DNA of 64,000 nucleotides from Anthostomella pinea (taxonomy: Eukaryota; Ascomycota; Sordariomycetes; Xylariales; Xylariaceae), in assembly GCA_963556695.1 (NCBI GenBank), contig CAUWAG010000018.1, forward strand, positions 2,852,001 to 2,916,000. The letters run 5' to 3'. The position numbers were made by a program, and so were the translations under genes. This document shows, one piece after another, positions 55,084-64,000 of this stretch. Below the pieces are notes generated by a model, which was not told the DNA's origin, searched no databases, and saw only the letters and a program-made list of their open reading frames with translations. Position 1 is the stretch's first letter. Each line of letters opens with the position of its first letter.

Positions 55084-56286
55084 ATGTGGTATCACGGGAG
55101 TCAGCCAGGGCTCGCCATGTCCCTGTTTTCTTTGCTTCTGGTCGGTTGCTCAGCAAGCCCCGTGACACCGAACGGAGGACCCTTAGCCGGAACTACCCAC
55201 AATGAGACCAACGAGGCTGTCCCAGGTAGAAGCTTCATTAACATCGATCGCCGGGACTAGACCGGCGATCCTGACCGCCCATCATGGGGCGATAGACAGG
55301 AAAAGGGAAAAGGGTAAGAAAAACCGGTCTCTAACCGCTTGGCTTCCATCTAGAACGGCGATCAGGGGGCACTTACTAACTGCATGGATTGTAGTAAAGA
55401 AATTCCGTATATCTTGCACCGAGACTCCCTGATCACCATCGCAGTGTGGCTTTTCGGATGGCCCGAGTCCTGACCTTGCTGACCCCGTGAATCTCCTAGA
55501 TGTGTGGGCGCTCATGAACTCCAGATCGACCAAACAATCAACACTGATCCCGGATGACTTGGCCAAGTATGGATGGGTCGATGCAGACTTTAGTAGCAAG
55601 GAGCAACAGGAACGCCGCAAACATATAGACCCCGTTTACAAGAAACTCGGGATCAAGGAAGCCGACGAAGTTCCCGTGGGCTACCTGCACCAGGTACGTC
55701 GACGCGTGACACTATGTCTTCGCGTGCATGGAGCGGCTTACATTCTTCTAAGGCCACCAAGGGATCGTTCGAGAGCCTCTTCGACAAGGACCACATCGTG
55801 GCGTGCCACAGTGAATCGGCGGCCACAATGACAGGGCCGGGAGGGAAGAAGATCAAGACACCAGCGCTGAACAAATGGTCTGACCTCACGGCTCTTGTAT
55901 GGCAAAAGAAGTATGGGCACGGGTCTGGGGAGAAGCTGAAGTACATCGCACGGTCCCTGGTCTGGAATTTGAACACCTGCGCGATGGTCGCCAAAGCCAT
56001 GAAAGCTGCCGGCAAAAAAGAGCTTCCCATCTGGCCGGGTGTCGATTTCGAATACAGCACCGGAGGCTCGGACGACCTCCTCGCCCCTTTCTGGGGCCTT
56101 CTCGGCACGTACCATGCTGCGGGCCCTGCTTATATGTTGGCTCAGAATAGGAAGGTTTTTGGCCATAAAGTGATCCCTAAGATCAAGGTCTGGAACGAGG
56201 CTAAGAAAGGCTGGCCTGTGTCCGAGGAGTCCGAGGACCTGTACGCAATGTCAATGAGCATGCTCATTTACGTCGAGGATGCTTGA
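55084..56286 (+). CDS. probable secreted protein of an uncharacterised ascomycete family
   Basis: Two exons are secure. One ends at 55693 (PDDLAKYGWVDADFSSKEQQ ... EVPVGYLHQ) and joins over a 59-bp GTACGT intron to 55753..56286 (ATKGSFESLFDKDHIVACHS ... LIYVEDA, stop at 56284). The last exon has the marks of a family I recall from many ascomycetes: a KWSD-LT motif, PGVDFEYSTG, then LLGT-x3-AGPAYML-x-Q and an IKVWNE strand. No function is known. Upstream, an ATG at 55084 gives MWYHGSQPGLAMSLFSLLLV, a signal-peptide-like start. The join between that and the second exon is unclear: donor near 55227, with acceptors near 55444 or 55499 both possible. The first part of the model is therefore tentative and one further small exon may exist. 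Confidence 0.55.
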
Positions 56287-56783
56287 TAGTTCTTGAAGGG
56301 GCCTGAACTGTGAGATGAGTTATCGAGCTTTGGAGTGCGGACGCAAGAACTCCGGCCGGCATTGGGATGTTTATTTGTTGCCATAGACTGAGCTACATAG
56401 CAATTCTGGATGGATTTCAAAACCCGCGTGTGATTATGGTATGAGTCTGGTCCAACGATTCTCTGTCGAGATATCCTTATGTTTTTACGGACTTCCCAGA
56501 GGATACTGCACCATGTGAAGTAGCCGCTAGGGAACTGGCGTCTAGGCGGCAACAGATACAAGCCCCCCATGTCCGCGACTCCCTAGAATGATGAGCCATG
56601 CCTGCGGAATACGGTCTTCAAGCAACGTTGGCCCTTTTCCGAGAGCCTAACTAGTCGGGCATTCCAGCAATAGAGCTCTATCACCAGGTCAGTTCAGCGA
56701 ACATCTATAATGGTGACAGGCACGATCGCTATTCAACACAATGGTAGCTCAGAGAACGTCGACGCTCTGACTTGTGGCCCTAA
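56287..56783. other. intergenic; nothing recognised
   Basis: About 500 bp with no open frame of note. Confidence 0.45.
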
Positions 56784-57337
56784 TTATCTTGCCTGGATGA
56801 ACAAGGAAACCAGAAATCTATGCCAAAGAGTTCCTAGTCGCCTGTAATGCACAACGTTGCTCGCGTTGCCGCCATTCGCTTTGCTCGCCAGGAACACCTC
56901 CCAGAAGAGCGCCTCCATCTCCTTGCGCACGGCGGTAGCCTGCGACTTGCCACTGTACTCGATATCCTCCCAGTTCAGTCTCTGGTTCTTGTTGACGCCC
57001 CTCTTTAGCGGAATGTACCGCGTTAGCCCCTTCCCCAGACATATGGTCTTGAACGAGTCCCTCGCCGTCATCAGACACCCCACCGCAGGTAGTTGAAGAC
57101 CCGCCGTCTGTCCTTCTCCATGCACGAGACGACTTCGACGGTGCCCTTGAGCTCCAGCTGGCCGCCGTCCGCATTGGGCTTGAGAACCTCGGGGGTGTCC
57201 CACGCACCGCATGACGAGAACTTAAGCCTGTCTAACGGCAATACCAGGCCGTAGCCGTTGGCTATCCGGCCATTTCCAATGCTGACTTGGTGCCGTCCAA
57301 AACGGGATCGAACACTTGCGGTCTGGATTAGAGTCAA
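56784..57337 (-). pseudogene. unrecognised coding remnant in two frames
   Basis: One minus-strand frame reads RFGRHQVSIGNGRIANGYGL...LELKGTVEVVSCMEKDRRRV and stops. A second frame continues MTARDSFKTICLGKGLTRYI...LNWEDIEYSGKSQATAVRKE and MEALFWEVFLAS. The composition of both is protein-like, but there is no start, no valid intron and no family match I can name. It is probably the remains of one gene with a shift near 57075. Confidence 0.35.
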
Positions 57338-57617
57338 CGGAAGCGAGCTGCTCCTCGGTGAAGTCGTCGTAGTTCACGCCGTCTCGAGGCTGGGTAATGG
57401 TATTGAGGGAGAGTGTCGGGTCCTGTACTTCAGGTGCCCATGTAGGGCCTCAGAAACCCCTTTGGAAACACAGCAAGCACATACTAACATGATTGAGCAT
57501 TCTTACACATGAAAAAATCGTACATGCCATATGAGGTGCTAGATCGGGGATAGACTATTCTCCAGGCTGTCATAAACAACATGCCCCTATTTACAGTCTT
57601 GATGATGACATACGCTA

Positions 57618-59495
57618 TCACGCCCTTGGCCTATACCGCAAATATACAGGCCGCGCCGGTTTCTTCGCCGAGTGCAGTTTCTATTCACCGGCGCAGGGAT
57701 TTCATTGGACGAGTTGCAATCCTTATTCGACAGTTCCAAGTCGAACATGGCAACGAAGTACGCCGTGATGAGCGCCATTTCCAGCTTCGCAAATCGCATG
57801 CCCACTGTGCTGTCGTCAGTATACTGCTCACATTCACACATACAAACACACACTCAAACAGGTATCCATAGAGGAGGAAACAACTCACAGCAAGGATGCC
57901 TCCCCGACCCCCAGCCCACATAACCATGCGGCACCTTCCTATCCTCCGCGCGGTCCTCGAAATACCGACCCGGTCGAACCTCCGCGGCTCCGAGTACCAC
58001 TCCTCGTTCAAGAACACGTCGTCCATCAGGTACGCCGCGAAAGCGCCGTCGGGGATCACCTCGCCCGTGGTACCGATGGGCACGTCGTGGCCGGACGTGT
58101 TCTTGCGGAAGGCCGTGCCGGGCACGCACAGCCGGATCGTCTCGCGCAGGCACAGGTCGACGAGCGGGAAATCGGCCTCCCAGTCCGCGAGGGTGAGCGT
58201 GTCGAGCACGTCGGCGGCGGTCTGCGCGGGCGACTGCCGGTGCTTGGACACGGCGCTGTCGACTTCGTCGCGCACGCGCGCTATCCAGGAGGGGTCGGCG
58301 GCTAGGAAGGCGTGTAGGTAGGCTGCGTTGATGCCGCTGTTGAGCTGGCCGGCGAAGAGGGCGCCAATCTCGAACTGTGACCAACATTGTCAGCGGGCCA
58401 CTCACATACTATTGGCAAGAAGGAGGGCTAGAATATGGGCTAGACAGGCGCGCCCACTCACCGCAACGATAACCCGAATCCCATACCCCTGATCGATCAA
58501 GAACTGCAGCGCATCATCGCGCCGCCACCCCGTCGTCCGCCTCCGCTCCACCAGCCGCTGGAACACCATGGCCAGCCGCGCGCCCGAGTACATCTTCTGC
58601 GGATGTCCGAGTGTCGGCAGCCAGGGGAACACGACGCGAGCCGTCGACTCGGAGCCCTCGAACCGCTCGAAGATGGCCAGCGTCTTCCGCAGCAGCGCCG
58701 GGTCCTCGGCGATGTTGTCGGCGCCCACCGTGCGCATCGTCAGCTGGTACACGACATCGTAGAAACTGTCGAACGGGTTCGTGACGCGCCAGCCGACGGC
58801 GCCTGAATCTTCGTCGGTGTCGGCGGTCTTGAGGAGGATGGGAGCGGCTGCCAGTCGCTTGCAGGCCGCGCGCGTGTCGCCCGTGAGGGCTTTGAGGTTC
58901 TTGACGAAGTTCTCCTTCTTCAGCAGCAGGACGAGGGTCTTCGTGAACAGCCTGTCGAAATTTTCGGTTTCGGCCTTGGCGGCTGGCTGGCCTGTGAGGA
59001 GCTCGGCGAACCTGGACGAGGTCGATATGTCACAATCAGAATGCCATCCAGTCAAGATTGCCATGTACGCAGCAAAACAGCATTGCTCTAAAGGGTGAGC
59101 TTCGCAAAACCACACGCGGCGTTTCCCGACGAGAACTAAAAGGGCATTACTCACCCAGCTCAAAAATTGAGATCCCGACTCTCGAAGAAGGTCTTCCGAC
59201 CCTCGGGTCCCGAAAGCCCCACGACCTGCTTCTTGCCGACATAGAAGCTAAAGTTGCCCGTGGGCGAGCTACGCAGCGCATCGATGAACCAGTCGCCGCG
59301 CGTCTTATAGAAGCGCAGCGTGCCCATGACCGGCCAGTCGCCGTTCTTAAACCACTTCGGCGCATTACTCGGCAGGGTGGACCGCCGGAAGACCTGGAAG
59401 AAGACCGTCGCCAGGGTCGTGAGTAGAAGGATCCAGATACTGCTATGCCATCTCTGCGGATGTAGACCTGTGTCTAGTATGTAATCCGTCGTCAT
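57618..59495 (-). pseudogene. cytochrome P450 with a nonsense codon and two frameshifts
   Basis: Exons 59155-59495, 58462-59011, 57889-58374 and 57618-57804 join with good GTGAGT donors. The N-terminus has an ER anchor (SIWILLLTTLATVFFQVF) and PSNAPKWFKNGDWPVMG. The I-helix region, the ETIRLC motif (ExxR) and the heme loop GWGSGRHPC-LGMRFAKLEM are recognisable, and the terminal strand VYLRYRPR is present. Three lesions break it. An in-frame TGA at 59160-59162 follows RDLNF. A one-base loss lies near 57980, between EPRRFD and PGRYFEDRAEDRKVPHGYV. A second lies near 57680, before the terminal strand. All are outside splice sites. The subfamily resembles the CYP7/8-like P450s of ascomycetes. Substrate unknown. 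Confidence 0.8.
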
Positions 59496-61374
59496 TTGCC
59501 TTTATGTGTCTTTCCGTCTGTTTATGGAAGGTTGTGAGAAATCATGTATGTTGGTAAAGCTCTTGCAGGTGATGGAGAATCCTGTCTCGAATATGTGTCT
59601 CAGGCTGTCTTTGTTGTGCGATCTCGATCAACCCAAAGGAGACAAGAACAGATGAGCCTCGCTGTACGACTGTGACTGGACGACGTGCCCTCGCCCAGTT
59701 CTTATCGGTGGTCGATCGCAGCGGTTGATTTCCTGTGTTACCCCTGATCCTCTTCCTCGAAGACTCAGTAGCTCAACCGACCTATAAGTATGACAGGAGA
59801 AGGATCGGCTCCCTTCCTCTGCCTGCACATGCTTAGTTCGAGCAGCACCGATGCGAATATGAAGCAATGGCTTCCCGGTTGAGTACCGTGACTAAGACAA
59901 TAAGAGCAAACAACTGCCCGTCACGCGAAACACACTGGATGAGCGGCAGCAGTCAGTTTTGATTGTTTCCCCAAGCATCGAATGATCGCCACATACCGGA
60001 CCTGTAGGTGACGTGGAAGACTGCGTTCGGGCTCGTCCCGCACCTCCGGGGCCAACGTCATCCGAGCGAGCTAGTCTCGTCAACGGTCGCCGGCTGCTAG
60101 AGCCCGACTACATGTAAGAAGACTAAACAATACTTTACCAATCAGCTAGCATAACTTCCGAGGTACTTCCAGTATAGAATATATGGACCCGTTGGACGAT
60201 CCAGATTACCACCGGTTTGCAGTCTCACCCCCTTTTGGAACTTCATACTTATCTTCTCACCATCACAATGATACCCGAACGACAACAAGTTAACCAGATC
60301 AGCAAGGGATCGACCTATCTCAGGCTGTCTTTCAGTCGGTCCTAATAAGGCCCCCGCACAACAACGGGTAGGCCACTCCGACTGTGCGAAGATTGACGAC
60401 CCTGTGGTGAGGGCGGTCAGATCTGGAGTTTCGTACCCCAGGAGATGGTGGGAATCGTAGGTATGTATGTGGAGGCCGTGAAACCGAACACGAAGGCAAT
60501 GGAGAGTCGGCCCCTTATACGGACGCTGCTCCTTAACACACTCATTTGGTGGGTGGCATCTGATCAGGATCGGAACAATGAGTTACGTATAGCTGCCGGG
60601 CGTACCAATGGCCATAAAACTTGAAGTATCCTTCAAAAAATCTTCATTCCAGCGACAACACTATCTACTTGGATGAAACAAGGGAATGAGCCGGCTGGTC
60701 ATCTACCAGGCGCAGCATCGGCGTCTCTTGCTTGGAAATCTCTATAAACACGAGCAACGGAGGGTATCTGATTGCAGCGATCGGTCGCCAAAAATGCAAT
60801 ATAAGTCAGTCAATCACCACTCCTTTCCGTCGTCTTCCACTGTCAACCTAGTGCTCTCCACGCCCGACCGGCTTCTCAAACATCCGAAGAACACCATGCT
60901 CTTGTTTCGACAGTTCATTCATGACGTGAACCCTTACAAAGGAAAATTAGCGCTTGAACTCCAGCTGTGATGATTGGACGCCTTCCTTCCAAGCTCCTTG
61001 CTTGGCTCATGATTATGTTCAGTTTCGATCCGAGAAGTATTCGAATCAGACAAGATGAGAACACGAAGGGTAGGTACAAGAAGAGAAGAAATAAAACAGC
61101 TAGCCCGGATGTGGCCAGCGTGGGTATGCTCAAAGCATTGTTGATAGAATGTGAAGTCTTGCTCCCACGTACAGCGAGTGTGTCGAAGTAATAGAGCGAA
61201 TGCGTCGGAATATCGTGCGGGTTTTAGAGTGCCCAGGCCGAACTTTTGTGCTCGCGTCGGCCTAGCACTCGCAGTGCGGTTTCCATCGCAGGTGGTCGAT
61301 GCTGTTGTAACATGGTATGCGAGTCTTTGTGAAACGTGTGCTCCTCTGGTACAGAAGTCTGGCGACAAGCCTGG
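59496..61374. other. intergenic; no gene seen
   Basis: About 1.9 kb with random short frames, none linked by splice signals. Confidence 0.5.
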
Positions 61375-64000
61375 TCACTCCAAGCTTTCGGAATGTCTTC
61401 GAATCTCGTCATCACTGAGTGCACCCATCCAAAGGCAACGCTCGGTGATACCCTCGATGGGTTGAAACTGATAGTGGGTACTGGCCTCTAGTAGTCTTAG
61501 CAGCGTCTTTACCACAGAAGCGGCGATGCGACAGCGCTCGAAGTTGACCAGGGGTGCTGTGGTTGGTGAGCTCGCAATCTCGGACGGTCGTTGCGAGTTG
61601 AATAGGAGGTCATGTGTGTAGATGCCGACGAACGGAATGCAGCCGGAGTCGGTCGTGATACCACCGCCTTCCATCTCCGCTCGAAGATTGTAGAAGTTCT
61701 TTGTTGGGGAGACCAGAGCTTCGAGATCATGCATAGTCTTCAGGTCAGAAGACGGGATCATGGCCCACGTCCTTGTCAATCGCGCTACCTCATTCGATGT
61801 CAGAGCAATGGCGATCTGGCTCATGGTGGCGAAATTTCGAAATCTCCTGCAATGTGCCGCAATGTGGAGGTATTTGATGATGCAGCGAGCACGCTCCTCT
61901 AGATTCTGGGTGAGCACGATTTCCGAGATGGCCCATTTGACCATGATGTTGAAACGTGCAATGACGACTTCGACACCGCGAGCATCGGTGTTGCGGAGAA
62001 AGTCAACCCACGAGCGGGAGTCGTTGTTCGAGTTCTTCCACCTCATATCAATCAGTTCTTTCCAGTCGACTTCGTTGAGAGCATCCTTCTCAATCAAAGT
62101 GAATTGCTGGGAGAGAATTTCTGAGTCAAATGCTAATATGAAGGGCAGATGCATGGCCGATTTGTGGTCTGCATCCTCCGAGAATTTGGGTGCACCTCGA
62201 AGTGCTTCCTGTGTACCAGTGGGATCTTCGGGGGACTCGAGAGCCTGGTGGTACATGGCGTTGACTGGTGCCGTATCCGGAGTCGGCGGCAGAGGCTTTT
62301 GCGACCAGAGCTGGTGTTCGTGCAACTCGGGGATGCTAATTGTGTCAGGCAACATCTGAAGAGCCTGCTCGAATGTTAATTGGGGAGACGGGTTGCCGCT
62401 CTCCGGCCTTTGCTGCACCCCGTTATGGGTATGAGATATGGATCCGGTACGGTCAGAGCTGGGACTGTTTGGCGAAAAAGGTCGTTGCGGCAGGTATTCG
62501 CCTTGCTCGATCACCTCCGCTGACATTTCAGACGACAGGTCAGAATCGTTGTCGCTTCCCACATCCAAAAATGAGTGGTCTCCGGTGGACTTTGCCATAG
62601 TGCGTCCTGACTCGAGTTTCTCCATGCTCTTCGTCTTGGTGACGAACTCAAAGGAAGGGTTCAGCGACGAGCTAGCGATTGCGCCCCCCATCTCTTCCAA
62701 GGGCGTATCTGGACCTTCGAGTATCGACTGGTTCGTCCATTCCCGAGCATCGACCCTGCTACGCCCCTCGTCCGTCAGCTCTCGATCGAGTAGCGGGATC
62801 GAATTGTAGGTTTCCCTCGACTCTTCTGACAAGTACGAGCTCACTTCCGAGTGCCGCGGAACCTGCAATTTGCCATCCGAATCCGTCTCCGCGTCCTCGT
62901 CCTCGTCAATGGGAGAGATGATTGGTAGTTCCTCACCGTCAACATGCTGCAGACGATGTTTGCGTTTCTCATCTTTAGCCCCTGGTGCCAGGCTGGCTTC
63001 CGCTCGAAGATCCTGGAGAGCCTTGGCAGGTATTTTCAGGGGCTCCATGGAGAGTTTTGCCATTTTCCTCTCGTATTTGCCCTCCAGTTTCAGTAGTGCG
63101 GACTCGACTCCCCCATCGTCATCGATGTCATCGGGAATTTGCGCGAGCTTCTGCGCCTCGGCCTCGAATGATGGTCGCATAATAGGCTTTGACGAATGGG
63201 TGCTGAAAAGGGAGACTTGCTGTTTCGGAGCCTGTTCTGCCATAGCTCCCAAAGAGAAAACCTCACCACGGTTTTGGGAGTAGTCGCTGCTAACGACGTC
63301 AACGTAGCCGCTCGAGTCTCGTACCGGACTGCGCAGATACGAACTACGCAGGGATTCCGAGTACGTTGTCAGTGAGCCAACAGACCGCGACCTGTGCAGC
63401 GGCAGAGCATCCAGATCAGTCACCTTCGTCGCGCCCTTCAAGTCCCCTCCTGGTCTTCTACGAAGAACTCTCAGCGGAGGAGGCATGACTTCTGACCTAA
63501 TCGAGCCCTCTGAATATGTTGTAGCATCAAAGCTCCGGACTGTTGATCGCGGTGCCAGGCCACTATGGATAGATGCCCACCGGCGATGGGCCATTGAACC
63601 TCTGGACCGGTAGCTGCGACTTGACTGCTGTCTCTTGTGTCGTCTCATGTAACTGAGCGGCGGCCTGTTTGGTGATTGTCCGACTACGTCTACCGACGGA
63701 CGAGGATCGGATTGGCTATACTCAGACAGATGATCGGCATCCAGCGTAGTCATATCGGGAACGAAAGGTGGGAGAGGATTTTCACTCAGGGAAGAATGGA
63801 ACACATGCTGACTGAGGATGAACGAAGACCTCCTAGGGGTGTTGCCTCGGACGGCCTGACCCGGAGGCGTGATCGGAGGCGTTGGGTTCGCGCCAGTTGG
63901 GTCCATGCTCTCGGCAAACGCTTCGACGGAAGGATTCAATGCCGCTAGGCCGCCGCTCATAGCTGAGTTGTCAGCGGGCAAAGTTCCATCGACAATAACG
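61375..64000 (-). CDS. LTE1: RasGEF-domain protein, probable Lte1-type (5' part beyond the window)
   Basis: An uninterrupted minus-strand frame of about 875 codons reaches the right edge (..VIVDGTLPADNSAMS) and ends at TGA 61375-61377. About 600 residues are Ser/Pro/Arg-rich and probably disordered. The C-terminal 240 residues are a Cdc25-type RasGEF catalytic domain: ILAFDSEILSQQFTLIEKDA, then NLEERARCIIKYLHIAAHCR, RNFATMSQIAIALTSNEVAR, and GCIPFVGIYTHDLLF. The HCRR-x-RNFATM variant and the long central linker fit the Lte1 group, which acts in mitotic exit, rather than Cdc25/Bud5. No frameshift is seen. Orientation toward a large intergenic region suggests its own promoter lies beyond 64000. 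The symbol is by family resemblance only. Confidence 0.85.
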   Translation of the reverse strand, partial: VIVDGTLPADNSAMSGGLAALNPSVEAFAESMDPTGANPTPPITPPGQAVRGNTPRRSSFILSQHVFHSSLSENPLPPFVPDMTTLDADHLSEYSQSDPRPSVDVVGQSPNRPPLSYMRRHKRQQSSRSYRSRGSMAHRRWASIHSGLAPRSTVRSFDATTYSEGSIRSEVMPPPLRVLRRRPGGDLKGATKVTDLDALPLHRSRSVGSLTTYSESLRSSYLRSPVRDSSGYVDVVSSDYSQNRGEVFSLGAMAEQAPKQQVSLFSTHSSKPIMRPSFEAEAQKLAQIPDDIDDDGGVESALLKLEGKYERKMAKLSMEPLKIPAKALQDLRAEASLAPGAKDEKRKHRLQHVDGEELPIISPIDEDEDAETDSDGKLQVPRHSEVSSYLSEESRETYNSIPLLDRELTDEGRSRVDAREWTNQSILEGPDTPLEEMGGAIASSSLNPSFEFVTKTKSMEKLESGRTMAKSTGDHSFLDVGSDNDSDLSSEMSAEVIEQGEYLPQRPFSPNSPSSDRTGSISHTHNGVQQRPESGNPSPQLTFEQALQMLPDTISIPELHEHQLWSQKPLPPTPDTAPVNAMYHQALESPEDPTGTQEALRGAPKFSEDADHKSAMHLPFILAFDSEILSQQFTLIEKDALNEVDWKELIDMRWKNSNNDSRSWVDFLRNTDARGVEVVIARFNIMVKWAISEIVLTQNLEERARCIIKYLHIAAHCRRFRNFATMSQIAIALTSNEVARLTRTWAMIPSSDLKTMHDLEALVSPTKNFYNLRAEMEGGGITTDSGCIPFVGIYTHDLLFNSQRPSEIASSPTTAPLVNFERCRIAASVVKTLLRLLEASTHYQFQPIEGITERCLWMGALSDDEIRRHSESLE

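Noticed and set aside
1..64000. tRNA genes, rRNA, CRISPR arrays, transposons
   Set aside because: No tRNA A/B boxes with cloverleaf potential, no rRNA segments, no spaced repeat arrays, and no transposase, reverse transcriptase or long terminal repeats were recognised by eye. A tRNA or repeat search program could still find weak cases.

Overview
The window is nuclear DNA of a filamentous ascomycete (Pezizomycotina, probably Sordariomycetes-like). The evidence is short introns of about 50-150 bp with GTRNGT donors, CTRAC-type branch points and YAG acceptors, together with a NACHT-ankyrin STAND protein, a HET-domain gene, a DUF5695-type secreted enzyme, a GMC oxidoreductase, a P450 and the fungal forms of NOP58, VMA6, RPS0 and mitochondrial uS15. 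Gene models were made by hand from reading frame, splice phase and protein pattern. No database search was possible.

Layout. 1-5.5 kb: mostly non-coding, with simple repeats and one relic of a membrane protein, then a long pyrimidine-rich leader. 5.5-8.5 kb: a two-exon protein of unknown function with an internally duplicated domain. 10-11.6 kb: a secreted PHB-depolymerase/feruloyl-esterase-like hydrolase. 11.9-14.2 kb: a broken member of a fungal hypothetical family. 15.6-19.3 kb: a NACHT-ankyrin NLR-type gene with ten nearly identical 99-bp repeats, whose 3' end is interrupted by an antisense scrap of a short-chain dehydrogenase gene. 19.7-25 kb: small or decayed genes around an intact O6-methylguanine-DNA methyltransferase. 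25.5-29.6 kb: an isoprenylcysteine-methyltransferase-like membrane enzyme and an FMP42/SLC43-like MFS transporter. 29.8-36 kb: sparse, with relics and minisatellites, a fusion of an Arg/Asp/Ser-rich domain to a Hub1-like ubiquitin fold, and a small secreted cysteine-rich protein. 36.1-41.8 kb: a frameshifted GMC oxidoreductase and an intact DUF5695-type secreted protein.

43-50 kb is a compact island of housekeeping genes in two head-to-head pairs, NOP58/VMA6 and MRPS28(uS15m)/RPS0. All are intact and have clean introns. 50.9-59.5 kb is accessory again: a broken HET gene, a probable secreted protein family member, unrecognised relics and a broken P450. The right edge (61.4-64 kb) holds the C-terminal part of a RasGEF protein of Lte1 type that runs out of the window.

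The main theme is contrast. At least five accessory genes carry frameshifts, in-frame stops or both, while essentially every core gene is intact. That pattern fits real decay of dispensable genes better than random sequencing error, although assembly error cannot be excluded from sequence alone. The most notable items are the homogenised ankyrin array with its antisense SDR insertion, a 37-codon open extension after the RPS0 TAG stop, the Hub1-like fusion, and the duplicated-domain protein with its long leader.
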